NCBI GenBank assembly: GCA_963971225.1
Contig: OZ020269.1
Coordinates: forward strand, 20,706,921 to 20,770,920
Direction: 5' to 3'
DNA: 64,000 nucleotides
Source of the DNA: Melieria omissa
Taxonomy: Eukaryota > Arthropoda > Insecta > Diptera > Ulidiidae
In this document: in pieces, positions 44,201 through 63,189 of the stretch
How the letters are laid out: the number at the start of each line of letters is the position of its first letter
Position numbering within the stretch: position 1 is the stretch's first letter
Program-made: the position numbers and the translations under genes
Notes under the pieces: generated by a model
Databases searched by the model: none
Seen by the model: the letters and a program-made list of their open reading frames with translations, nothing else
Told to the model about the DNA's origin: nothing

Positions 44201-45450
44201 TCTCTAGACTACACTGCAAACTTGAATTTAATTTGTAATTATCATAATCGATTGTAAATGAATGGAGGGACCCTTGTAGTAATTTGTAAAATGTGTGCGT
44301 AGTTAAAGCAAAGTAGAAGCAAAACAAAAACAAAACGCAAACCAAATAAGAAAAATGAACAATGAAAAATTGAAAAATTTAAACACTGAAAAACTGAAAA
44401 CAAGAAACGAAGCAATAATGAATGTGTTGAGCAAATTATGCACAACACAAGCAGCAATTGACAAAGAGACAAACGGCAACCAAATGGGCAAAACGTTGGA
44501 CTTGTGTTGGTAGATAATTATTTCGGCATTTCCTGTGTTATGCTTATGTCCTGAAAATGCATGCAAATGCAACAAACACAACAAGAAGAACAAGAACAGC
44601 CAACCAACCGGTTGAGACGCCCTTCCATTCGAAACCGAAGCCGCAGTCGAAGCCCCTCGCTACAATGAGCTTATTAAACTTTAAACCTAAACTTAACCTA
44701 ACCTAAATAATTACCTAATGTTAATTTCGTTTAGAACTTATGCTAAATGTATTTAATACAACAAAATGCTAATTGAAAAGTAATGAAATGGAGGCAAATC
44801 ATAGAAACATACATAGTAGGTTAATTAATAGAGCACGCGGAAGTGGCCAATTCGAGGTCGAAGGAGCATTGAAGTCATGACGACGACGACGAGTAGCACT
44901 AACAAATAATGTGGACAAAGTTCAGCAGCAAATTTACACACACACGTACACCAGAAGCAGAAAAAGAAGAAGAAGGATAATCAAAGTAAATCATTGATTA
45001 TTTGATGCAGTGAGTGAAGAGAGAGCTGAAAATTTTCAGCGCTTTAACCTAAGGAATTCATATTCATAATTGGTGTCTAGTCTGGTTAGCTAAAACTTAA
45101 GAATTTAAGGCGGTGCACACAAGTGAAATGCACACTGGCAACGGTAACCAGAAAACAACAAAACTAACAAAAAACAAAAACATGCAGCTAGAAAAATATT
45201 TCGTCAAAAAGCGTATTTGCGTTGTTACATGCCACCAACTGCAATGAGTAGAAATAGTTCAAGTAGCAATAATTAGTTAACTAATTAAAAGACACTTTGC
45301 AAGTTTACTGTCGTAAAATCCGTAGTGAGAAAAATAAAACGTTCAAGAAGGAGGGATGGCTGGAGGATTGGCTTCGGAGAAAGAAGATAAGTAGTTTTTA
45401 TATCTCTCTATCTTTTGTAGGCCCACCTTGTGCTCTTTCTCGCCTTTCTT
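41200..45450. other. Intergenic region, left part
   Basis: Between the 3' ends of the convergent Pka-R2 and TER94 genes. 42540-43850 is an extreme AT block with AATTAATTAATTA phrases, many near-palindromic. No gene supported; long - strand frames near 44.3 kb are compositional (poly-Phe/Leu). Confidence 0.5.
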
Positions 45451-45461
45451 TGGCAAAGTCC

Positions 45462-46370
45462 TTTCCATGCTGAGACATTGGAAATAGTCAGACGAGGTAT
45501 CTACCGTATGCAGCCATCGAGATATGGTTTTCTGGTAGAGTTCTTTGCAGACTCGATTCTCTTCAGACACTGCAGATGTCTGTACAAGTACTTCCTGTAC
45601 GCAGATTCGTCTAATTTAGAAACTTAGAAGCTCAGTGAAGACTTCTTCCACTTGGGGTGAGGGGCCCACCATACAAAGACATTGTGAAAAGCAATTAAAT
45701 GGGTGGAATATTATACAAAAAAATACAGCAAAAGTATTTTCCATTCTAAGACATTGAGAATAGTTGAGTAGAAAAACTCGATTTGAAGGCGAGTCTGATA
45801 AGGTATCTACCGTATCCGACCGTTGAGATATGGTTTTCTGGAAGAAGTCTTTGCAGACTCCATACTCTTCGGAGATTGAAAAGGTCTGTTGAATTACTTC
45901 CTGTACTCAGAATCGTCTAAGTTGGGAACTTAGAAATTCATTGCAGACTTATTCCACTTGTGACGAGAACGTTGACAATTTCTAGGTGAGGGTCCCACCA
46001 TACGAAGACATTGTGAAAAGCAATGAAATGGGTTCAGTATTATAAAAAAAGAAAAATTACACAAAAAGTCGTTTCCATGCTGAGACATTAGGAACAATTA
46101 AGTAGAAAAACTCGATTTGACACGATTAGTCTGACCATATTGAGATATGGTTTTCTGGTAGAAGTCTTCACAGACTCGAACCTCTTCGGAGACTGGAGAT
46201 GTATGTGGAATTTCTGTCCTGATCTCAGAATCGTCTAAGTTGGGAACTTAGAAGTTCATTGCTGACTTATTCCACTTGTGACGAGAACGTTGACACTTTC
46301 TGGGTGAATGGTCTACTGGAAATATATACAAAGACATTATGAAAAAAAATGAAATGGATGAATTATTATA
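45462..46370. repeat. Complex tandem repeat, three units of about 280-330 bp
   Basis: Units begin at 45462, 45738 and 46072 with TTTCCATGCTGAGACATT or a variant. Each contains, in order, GAGATATGGTTTTCTGG, a CAGACTC..CTCTTC segment, CAGA-TCGTCTAA, GGAACTTAGAA, TTCCACTTG and AAGACATTGTGAAAA. Units 2 and 3 share GTGACGAGAACGTTGACA, absent from unit 1. No coding frame spans the units. The right end fades near 46370. Confidence 0.88.
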
Positions 46371-46379
46371 CAAAAATAC

Positions 46380-48690
46380 ACCAAACTATTGAGACCATTG
46401 AAGTAAGTTTCATTCAGTTTTCGTTCAATTCAGTTTGTTTACAGTGTTTAGTGCTTACAAGTTGAGCACAAGTTGAATACATTCGAAGTGGAAGAGTAGG
46501 TTACAATTACGGGAATGTAACAACAATGGTTACAGAGATATAACGGGCAAGTGTTTCTTATCTATGTTAACAATTACTGGAACTTGAACTGTTTCTATTG
46601 TAGGTGTTGGCATGCAACGACGTGAACAAAGCACACTGAAACGACAAAAGCGTCAAATGAAAATGAATATAAATATAAATGAAAAAGACCAGAATTAATA
46701 AAAAACTAAAATGAAATGAAAATGAAGAAAAATATGAAAAACGAGAAATCATTGAAAGCTAGAAATGATATTGAATGATGAAAGAAATCTATAACTTAAA
46801 GTTAATATGTTAGAAGGAAAAGTTGATCAAACTGAAACTGAAAGTGCTGGACATTTTCTTGAAACACGCATACAAACCAACACATACACGCACACATACA
46901 CACGTCAACACAGCACACATGCAACGCTATCACCATTACAACACCACCATCACACCAACAACAAAACACACAAAGCAATATGCACGCAACAACAGCAGCA
47001 ACAACAACATCTTATCATGGCCATAAATTAAAACGAACAATTTACCAACAATTGCAAAGTATTTTGGGCGGTACTGCAAAGAAAAACACAACAAATTCAA
47101 ATGAGAACATTTCGAAGAAAATCTAGAAAATGCGCCAACAACTTTGAGTGTGTATATTTTATTGTTGTGTTGTGTAATTATGCAAAGTCAACCAATCACT
47201 TGGGTGTGAAAAGAAGCAAAGCAAGCAGTTTTGCAGTCGAGCAGCCGACTCTGAGAATGCACTATGATTTTATTAACAATTAAATAATAAATGGCAAAAA
47301 CCCAAAACTAAGCTAAACGACTTAAAGCGAAATGCAAAGGGCGGCGCAACTGCAAACAACCAAAACTTAAGTGAACATTTCTAACTTTAACATTAAGTCG
47401 TAAGCCTCAGTTGGAATATGAAACACACACACATATTCGATGGTGTTGTTTGAGTCACTAAAACTGAAAAAGCAAAAGCAAAAGAAACAAAAAAGTGTTG
47501 AAATAAAATTGCAACTGTAATGTTAAACAAGCAGAAAATTGAATCAATTGAAATTAAATGAAAAATTGCATTCATTGAAACACCGATCAAGTACGGCATA
47601 AGTATACACACACACACACACACAGTCAAAGTGAATAATTGATGTTTTTACGAGTAAAACTAAAACTAGCAAACTAAACGTGATTCAGTCACACTGAAAA
47701 TTTAACAAATAAAACTAAACTAATTGATCAAATAAAACCAGAACAAAAATTGTTAAACACACAACTTTGCTTACCTAATTTGCTCACTTTGGCAAATATT
47801 ATTTAGTATTTCAGTTATAACTTAAGGAATTTATTTTGACTTGTATTAACGCATAAGATTTGGCGCAATTCACAGAAAATGCAAGTGAATACATTAGATT
47901 TCCTTAATTTTAATGCAATTAAATGATATAACAATCAATTAATTTTTAATTTATTGCAATTCTGAACTCTAAAACAATCAATTAATTTGTAATTTATTAA
48001 AATGATTGTTGATTGTTGACTTTGGTGACTCAATTAATTCCATTGAAGTTGAGTTAGTTGAAGAGGATTTTCAAATTTTTTCATTTAATTTCAATTGAAT
48101 TGTATTTGCTTTCAGTTGAAATAATTTGAAATACCTTTTCAAAATAAGTTAATTTGTCAAAACTAAATGAAATTGCATACAACCAATTTTAATTGAAATT
48201 TCAAAATTTCTAAACAGTCCTTATTTCTTACATTTAATTGAATTAGTTTAATTCAATTTATTTGATGTGTATAACGAACTGAATTCATATTTAATTTCCT
48301 TCGAGTTTCAATGACTGTAATTATTTCTAATTAATGTTAACTTATTCTAATTAATTTTGAGTAAATCAAATTAGTTTCAAAATCATATTAGTATGCATTC
48401 AATTTAATTGATTTAGACACATTTCAACTCAATAAAACTTAACGGTATTTAATTCATTATTTATTCAATTAAAAAAATTTAATTGTTTTGGTCAAATTTA
48501 AGAGTAAGAAATTTTAATTAATCCTTAATCGTTTTTAATTAATTATAATTTATGTTTTAAATTGAATTGATTCGGTCAAATCTTTAGTGGAGATTAAAGT
48601 TGTAATTAATTATATCAAATTAATTCCGATATGATTTCAAATTAATGTTTTTATCCACTTTTGAAGTAAATACAAATTAATCATATTTAG
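46380..48690. other. Intergenic region, middle part
   Basis: AT-rich sequence with CACACA and CAACAA runs (46870-47010, 47609-47624) and AATTAA-rich DNA from 47.9 kb. No gene recognised. Confidence 0.5.
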
Positions 48691-48699
48691 TTAGTTCAG

Positions 48700-49210
48700 A
48701 TTAAATGAAATATGTTTCAGACTGCATTGGGTTTGATCAAATTTAATTGGGTAGGTAGCAGCGCCTGCGTGCTCACTGGGCACACCCAAGTAGCACTTTG
48801 TGCCATTTTGCTGTCGCCTCCTCGATTGGGTCTTCCCTGTGTGGGAGAAGATACTGGTCTTTAAAGCCAACCCGCATCGTCCAAACAGGATTTGTTTCAT
48901 TTCAGTCTTGTCTCAGACAGATCAGCTATAGAGCTAATCAGACTGTTCCCCAAGGAATTTAGTCTTTTAAATGCTAAGGCAGGGCAGCCGCTGAGGAGGT
49001 GTTCGAGTGTTTCATTCTCGTTGGTTTCCCTGCAGCTTCTGCAAAAGGGGTTGTGGGGGATTTCCAGTCTCGCCGCGTGTAGGTCAATTGGTCAGTGACC
49101 CGTGATCACGGCTGTTAGCCTAAAAAGATTCCTACGAGCATTTAGCAGCAGATCATTGGTTCTGTCGAGCCACTCTGCAACTCGAAAGATTGCTCCACCT
49201 ACTATCCGCA
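48700..49210 (-). mobile_element. LINE ORF2 C-terminal fragment
   Basis: The - strand reads LTAVITGH, then a stop, then PIDLHAARLEIPHNPFCRSC and ENETLEHLLSGCPAL, the same post-RNase H Cys-His block as at 37.9 kb. The stop inside LTGH-PI shows decay. Confidence 0.75.
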
Positions 49211-49219
49211 TTGATTTAG

Positions 49220-50040
49220 TTACATTTGATTTTTACTAAACTAAATTTCTGCAGATTTGAAATTTATTTCAATTTACTTAACTTCAATTGAATTAAACTA
49301 ATGTAATTTTAATGAGCCGGTTTATAGTTTTCGTTACTTCACATCGATTAAAAAATTTTAATCAACTGTAGTTGAAATTAAATTCGTTGTTCTTCTTCCT
49401 TCAATTCCCCATATTTATAGTATTTGCTTGCTTAATTTTTTTTAATTATTAAGTTGAATTGCCATATGTGAGTTGCGTTGTCTTCAAGTCTTTAATTTAC
49501 TGTTAATTAACTGTTAGTATTTAATTTGCGTGCGTACCTACGTTTACTTGTTTGCCAAGTTATGTTAAAAAAAACAATGATTACGGAATTTAGGTTAATA
49601 AGAAATTAAGTAATTTAACATTACATAAGCGTTAATGCGATCAAGTTGCTGGGCAGTGAAGTCATTGCATAAAAAATTATTACAAAAAAAATAAAAAATA
49701 ATGAAGAAAAGCGCTAAATATTTGTAGCGCAGAACTGCATTAAGTGTGTGTTTTAAAAAACAATAAAATGCAAAAGAATAAAACAAAATGTGAAGTTATG
49801 CGTCTAATACAAAAATAAAATAATTGCAAAGTGCAGAGAACAATGTGGATTCATAGACGAATCCGAATGAAAAGATATAAGATTGAATAAACTTTTAAAA
49901 ACCGAAATTTCCTTTGTTTTAAAAGCATTTGAATGTTTCGCAGTGTTGAGGCAGTAAAACACATTGAGATTAGGGAGCCAGAAACTAACCGCGTGTTCAG
50001 CTTATAAAATTTTCCAACCCGAAATCCTGGACGGAGAATG
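49220..50040. other. Intergenic AT-rich stretch
   Basis: Nothing recognised. Confidence 0.4.
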
Positions 50041-50059
50041 GGAGCGAACATACAAGGTA

Positions 50060-51765
50060 AAGTCTCTGATTCCGTTTAACCTGGCCCCGTATGGCCCTCC
50101 TGGGTAGCTATATGGCACCCGCTGACTAGTGTACTAAGGTGTGCACTGTGTTAATTTTCCAGGACTTGAAATTTGAGTTATGCGCAGGGTTTGAGCTAAA
50201 AAAGCTTCGGAAAAGATCCTGCTATGCTGACGACCACAGCAAAAGATTGAGGGACCACGATGTGAGAATATGTATCTAGAATGTCCGGACCGTCTATAGG
50301 GAAGGCGTCTCTATCGAACTGGCGGAAGCCCTCATTAAATGTAAGGCATCCAGAAAATGCGATGGACAGAACAAGGTTGCTCCAAGCGAGCAAATTGCGA
50401 CATCTACTACAGCTGCCATAGGGAAAAGCACGAATTTGGCTGAGGATTTGCGGCCAGCAAGAGACTTCGTCACGAAAGGTGAGCGAATGACTGGCCTCGA
50501 TCCGCATCAAGGCTAAGACTTTAGCATCAGCAGAGTAGGACGATGCGGCCAAAGATGCCTTCTATGCAAAACTGGAGGACGTCTACGACGGTGCCCGGCA
50601 AAATCGTCTTCGGGGACTTAAATGCAAAGGTTGGGCAAGAAGGTATATTTGGTCCTTCTATGATGTCAGTCAGGCAGTTCAGCCTCCATGCGACCACTTC
50701 GAACAACGGTCTGAGGCTGATCGATTTCGCCGCGGCACCTAACATGGCAGTTTGTAGCACCAGATTCCAGCACCTTGACATCCATGAGGCCACCTGGTTA
50801 TCCCCCGATCAATCCACCCGCAACCAGATTGATCACATTGTGATACATGGAAAGCATGCTTCTAGCATTTGAAATGTGCGCCCGTTCCAAGGACCCAACA
50901 TCGGCTCGGGCCACTACCTTGTTGCAGCCAAGGTACGCATGCGTCTTTGCGCAGCGAAGACCGCGCAATCTAGTTTGCAATGCTGGACATCAGTAAGCTG
51001 CGATAACAAGGGATAGCCGAAGCCTACTCCGCTCATCTCTCCAACCAGCTCAGTCGCTCCCCCCTCTCTACCTGATGACATCGGCGGATTATGTCCTTGA
51101 TTTTCAACGCCCGCCTCCAAGAAACCACTGGTACGACGAAGAACGTTTACAAGAAGACCCTGAAGTCGGCTTCTACGCGAGCCGTACGGGAAAAATATTG
51201 GGAGAGGAAGAAAGAGAGGTGTGTTTTTAGATGCAAGAAACGGGAACAAAGCGCGAGACTGAGAAAATTGAGGGGTGCAGGAACAGGTTCCACGCTCGAA
51301 AATTTGTCCAGAAAGTCAAGCGTCTGATGGAAGGCTTAAAGCCCGGAGCATCTTCCTGCATAGATGAAAACGGGGATCTGGTAACAGATGCGCAGGGTGT
51401 ACTGAGGCTGTGAAAGGAGCACTTCACTAAGCCGCTCTTAGACGACGAAGATGAAGATGTCCAGACGGCACCAATCGATGACGACGGTGTGGACGTGCCA
51501 CCGCCCAGCTATGACAAGGTCCGGGTCGCTATCCAAATGCAGGGCCAGCCGGGCTACCAGCAGAATTGTTCAAGGGCAGCGGCGGTGAACTGATTGGGTG
51601 AATGCCCGAAGGAAGGACCAAGTTGAGGAGGCCCTATCATCTCTTGATGTGACCAAGGCAAATTATAAGGCGTACTCACGGCCTGAGAAGCTTTTGCGGC
51701 AGTCCGTAACCCGGCAATTGGTTGTTATGGCCAGTTAAGTAAGAAATCCTCCTGGATTCGTGCCC
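50060..51765 (+). mobile_element. RTE-type LINE remnant (endonuclease to start of RT)
   Basis: At 50543-50870 a + strand frame reads GKIVFGDLNAKVGQEGIFG, then NNGLRLIDFAAAPNMAV and QIDHIVIHGKHAS. These are the GDxNAK, NG-L and DH catalytic blocks of an APE-type endonuclease. At 51120-51490 follow the linker KSASTRAVREKYWERKKER and DENGDLVTDAQGVLRL with WKEHF. The reverse transcriptase itself is broken off after about 51560. Several frameshifts. It ends just downstream of the TER94 poly(A) region. Confidence 0.75.
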
Positions 51766-51799
51766 GGTTTTCCCAAAACCAATGAAAAACTCTCCACAT

Positions 51800-52335
51800 T
51801 CTACGTTGTTATTAAAATTTATTTATTGTATCTTAAAAACGTATCGTAGTGTCTTCATATTCATTAATAAAACTGTATATGCACGTGTCGACGCCGATTT
51901 ACTGTGTTCGCGTGTATGTGTGTAGTATATACTATGCGATGAGCCTTTGTTGGGCGGGGATGTGAGGTGCTGCCATTAACTAAATGATTCACACGATTTT
52001 TCGCCATTGTTGCATATGTATGTATGTGTTAAATGAGCGGCGGCGCAGTTCGATGTTGCTTTCGCACTTGTTTATGTAAAGTTGCTTGTGTTTTATTGTA
52101 GGAAATCGATTACTTAAATGTTGGAAGTAGGGAGGTGAGTCGTTCGCGCTGCTTACTTCACCTACTTGTACGTACATGCGGTACATATTGCGATTCCATT
52201 ACGGGCTTTGATTTTTTTTGTAATTTTGTTGTTTTCTTTTATTCAAGTTAGAAATTATGGTTGATCTTGTTTAAGCATACTTCAATTTGACAAAATGATT
52301 CTGTTAAATAATTGTTTAATTTTAAAACTAAAAAT
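51800..52335 (-). other. TER94: TER94 3' UTR
   Basis: From the TER94 stop at 52336 down to overlapping AATAAA hexamers on the - strand (51818-51827). The length (about 0.5 kb) is inferred. Confidence 0.55.
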
Positions 52336-58573
<6,238 letters not shown>

Positions 58574-58739
58574 TGTATCTAGTAAATTTTACACTTATTA
58601 AACTAAATTTAGGGAAAACTTTAAATATTTATAATTGAGAAATTCACTTAAAAAGCGGAGGAAAACTTTTCACTTGCAACGCAGGCAGGCAGGCAGACAG
58701 CGAACGATTCTTTTTCCTGAGTGGTATTGTTCGCCATTC

Positions 58740-61700
58740 GTGTACTCGGCTGTGGTTAAATACCAAACGCAGGGTTGCTTTGGTTGCTGATGATTTGACG
58801 AATTGTTAGAAATGGTGCAAAACAAATGTGTAAAAATCGTTATTTGAGAATATTGGCTTTCACAAAAGCCAGTGTTTAAGTTTGAAATTGCTGCTTACTA
58901 TAATTTGGCTTTAAAAATAAATAAAGGCAAACGTTTTAGCGCAAAAACCAATTATGAAATGGTGAAATACTTGAACAAGTATCTGATGAAAATGCAACGC
59001 TGAGTTCAATGTTCGCTGACTCATGAAGAGTGCTGCCAATGTCTTTGAAAATGAGTTGACATAAACGAAAATATGGTTTGTTTCCAAAAATTTCGGTATA
59101 CATGAGTAATTGTAGAAAATGTTTGGGAAGCAGAAAGGATTTAATATGATCCGTAAAGGTTTATTAGAATATATAAATATATATTTGGAAATAATTTTGT
59201 TGAATTGGAAATAATTTTGTTAATGAAAAACAATTTGGAGTTAAGTTGGGGAAAAATATTGGCAAACTCTGTGATGGCGCCATCTGTTGTTCAAGTTTCT
59301 GTACAGAGAGTTGACTGCGCGATTTTGGGCGTTCATTTTAAAAGCCTCTGCCAGTTGCCAGTTGCAAGCGATGATTTTAAAATTAAAGTAATTGGAGTAA
59401 ACAAAATTGAAAGCTATTACAACTAACATTGCGCAAAACAGATTCCGCATTGCGTTTTAAGTTGGTTAAGGTTAGGTTAGGGTTATATTGGTTTCCAATA
59501 AGGCATCGCAAAACGCGTATTGTCAGTGATGTCAGTTGGAGTTCCGTTTAACCTTTACTCTGTGCATCGGGAATACAGTTCCTCATAGCCACAGAAAGTA
59601 TGAATTTATGAAGGTATTTCCATCTGAACGATTTTATTATTAGTTATTATTACATTGGATTGGATTGGAGCTATTAGATTTCAAAAACATAATCAGTTCT
59701 TTTTTTCAAGTGTGATTGGGTCAGTATACCCAACTGTTTATTGTGCTTTGGGGAATAAATGACCCCGTTATTTCTGCCAATACATTTTGTAAGCAAAACT
59801 TATCCAAATTCTGAACCACTCAAGTTCTAAATCACGAGCACACTCACGGGTGGAATAACAAATTCAAAGACGTGTTCAAATAAATGACATAAAAAATACT
59901 AATACAAAAAAGCAAACAACAACAACATTAATAATATTTCACACTATAATGATACTATAATTATTTCTCAAAAAACTATTATTTTACTCATTCCCATACA
60001 AACTATACTGGTTCCAAAATGGGGAACTCAGTTCCCCATTGCACGGGATTAGGGTGTAAAAACCATGCACAGAGTGAAGATTAAGAAAGGTTGAAGTTAA
60101 TGATCAGCTTGAATGCTAGAATATTTATTATATTTCCAAAAAAGTTCGACGCTTTGCGTTATGTGAATTCGTCAGACCTGTTTTTGTATTGAATGTATTT
60201 AATTTTAATTTAGTTTTGAAATAACTAATATTCCCATTTAACGTTAAGTATCTGGATAAAGGGTCATAAAAATACACTTGTATCAATTTATTGGCGATTA
60301 GTGAATTTTTTTGTTTGACATATTGGACTCAGTTCAACTTAATAGCCTACATTAGGACATGAGCTGCTTCTAGAGTATTTAAAAGCTGCAAAAATTCAAC
60401 GGTTGGAATATATACTTATATATATATACTTTTTTTTTGTCACGTTAGTGCATTGGTCCAAGTTTAAGGCGATTAATGGCGTCAAGTTAAGAGAACAAAG
60501 TTTTCTTTTGACAGTTGTCCTTAGTAGGAAATGTCATACTTCTAAGAGTAAAAATGTCCATGAAAAGCTCTCAATTTGAAGCTGGAATCAAATTAAAATT
60601 GATGATCTCTTCCATCTGTGCATGAATTAACGCTCACTTCAAGGATGGCTGTGGGAGGTGTGAGGTTAGTCTCGTAATGAAACTAACGTGTCAGTTACAT
60701 ATATACGTATGTATTTATGTTGTTGTATTTCTTTCAGACGAATGATTTCGTTAAGCAGTCGAATTGATTGATTGTCGGAATAATATATTAAAAAAATAAA
60801 TTTCAACACTACAAAACAACGATGAGGTTAAGGTCGATCAAGAGGCCAAATACTAAAATGACTGAAATTAATTTCTCTTTTACTAAAATATTTGTGGATT
60901 GTCGGCGTTATAATAAACTTCAAAATCCACCAACTATATGATTCCAACTAGCACCGCCCAGTTGCATATTCCATTAAGCCAAACAAATGATAGTAATTTA
61001 ATTAAGCAATTAAAGTTTGTGTGTTATGTAAATCGATGCCAGTCAAATGCAAACTAAGGCAACCAATTTTAGTTCACCTTAAAACAAAACCAACGAATAA
61101 ACTACAAAATTCCACAAAAGGTAAAAAGAAGCAAGAGTAAAAAAACAAACTAAAATCAAAAAACAAAAAAGGCTGAAAAATACAAAATATATTTAACTTC
61201 TCGGACACAAATGTGTGTAGATATGTATTAAAAAAAAAACCGCTTGCGGCCACCAAAATGCGATTAAGTGCAGTAAGCGGCTTACAGACCATCTGCTGGC
61301 GGTGTCTTCTGTCGACAAATGCAAATAAATTGAGATAAACGACAACCAAAATTAGGTGTGAAAAAGTTTGGCAATTTTTGACCGAACTGACAAGATGATA
61401 TTAATAAAAAAAAATATCTTGTTGCCTGATTTTGAAATATTGTCCGCACAGATCACGCGTTGCAACTTTGATCTGGCAGCCAGCGCAAATTGCCCACAAC
61501 TTTATGACTGTTCGTCTGCAATTTTATAACAAACATTGTACAAATATTGTGCAGCGGCACAAACTAAAGAACAAGCGTTGCAAATTGCCAATCGATTGCT
61601 TGCGGAGCGTTGAAAATGCACCAAAGCACCAATGCGAGTTTGTTGAATGTGTAATTGCACAGAGCAGCAGCACAAAAACAACAACAGCAAATGCACAAAA

Positions 61701-62780
61701 ATCCAACAAAATATAGTTTTTATGTTGTTCATCCTCTTATATTGTCATGGACAATGGAAAATTGGTTCGTGCGATTTTGTTTTAATATTTGAATTTATTT
61801 ATTTATTGATTAGTTGTAATCGATTTTCGAAATCTCTGATGCGATTTTGTAATGTGTTTTTAAAATTTTTACACGTTATTCGTGCGCTGCCATTGTGCAG
61901 CTCCCAGAGCATTTTGGTCTGCAGTTTTGCTACAGATTACAAAAAAAAGTTTGCTCACATTGCAAAACCAACGCCAATGTAGGTCAGTTGGCCGTTTTGA
62001 CTTAATCTTTTTTCTATTAATTCTTTTTATTATTATTAAAAAATTTCAATTTTGCAAACTACTGAAATTACAGAGTAATTAAATGCAAAAATAAGCAATA
62101 GAATAGGTGAATGCCAAAACTTAATTAAAGTGTTAAACAAAAACATGATGACTTTTATTCTTCTTAATTACTGTTTTCAGTTTTTTTTAATTATACTTAA
62201 ATTTGTTTATCACTCACAACTTTTCTATTGATTACAGCCTTTGCAAAGTTTACACAAGAAGTGCATAAAACAAGCAAGCAAAATAATAAAACTAACCTTG
62301 AAAGTTGCCATTGAAAAGTGAATGATTTTGCGTTTTTTAAAATGTAAATAATTTCGCATAAATATTGGGTCGATAGCGCGTGCTGTTAACTTCAAAAATA
62401 CAGTTAATGCTATATTTTTTTATAAAATAAATAAACCGCAAATGAAGCCAACAAAATGCGTCTCATTAAAGCCAATTGACACTTTTATGCTTTTAACCTT
62501 TTTGCACTTCTTTTGCGTTTGTTTTTCTTTGTGTTTCTCGTGGCCGCAATAAAAATGTTATTGCAGTAAATACAACTTTAAAAGCATTAGACGAGTGAAC
62601 GTTGATACCACAACAATTGTTGGTCTACTATGCAAGAAGCTTGCACACGCTTCAAAAGTAAACAACTACAAATGATACACTCAGAAAAATGGCGGTTGAA
62701 TTTTTTTTCTAGAAAATATTAAACTATTTTACTTACCCACTATAAGAACTGCTATAACAAAATTCTCTGCCTCAAAAGTT
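58740..62780. other. Region beyond TER94, no gene recognised
   Basis: AT-rich. A GTTAAGGTTAGGTTAGGG trace at 59463-59482 resembles LINE 3' tails. The remaining short frames show no recognisable similarity. Confidence 0.45.
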
Positions 62781-62789
62781 CCTATCAGG

Positions 62790-63000
62790 CGTCTCTGCTT
62801 TACGAGCTCCTTCTCCAGTTGATCACATCGAGAGATGTTAGGGTGTCCTCAGCTTGGTTCTTCCAACGGAGACATGGCCCACCTATTTGCCGTCGACCTA
62901 CATTTACTGCGTCAAACAACTTTTCCTGTCCATATGGGCAACATGGGCAAGCCAACTATGTATTTTGTTCGTAATAGAGTTAATGGGTAATTGGGTTCAG
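62790..63000. repeat. Dispersed repeat, copy 2
   Basis: Matches 8785-8885 over about 100 bp (see that entry). Sequence to the right (63000-63180) stays open on the + strand for about 100 codons but shows no recognisable domain. Confidence 0.45.
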
Positions 63001-63189
63001 TTAGGTAAGCTGGCTGGCTGTGGGGTCCCTAGCGGTCAGTTGGAATTCCTTAGAGTTACCAGTTCAGGTAAAAGTGGTCGGTATGTGGAACTACAGCAAC
63101 GATTTAATACTGTGCTTGAAGACCCTATTGAACTCAGAGAAGAACGGAACCCCGAAATAAGTAAGGCGTAGTCTTGAGAGAATTGGACA

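Noticed and set aside
44242..44593. Overlapping - strand frames rich in Phe/Leu
   Set aside because: Translation of A-rich + strand DNA; no domain, no splice structure, hydrophobic bias explained by composition.
45454..46370. CRISPR-like interpretation of the three-unit repeat
   Set aside because: Units are about 300 bp and the context is a fly nuclear genome; there are no short direct repeats with spacers.
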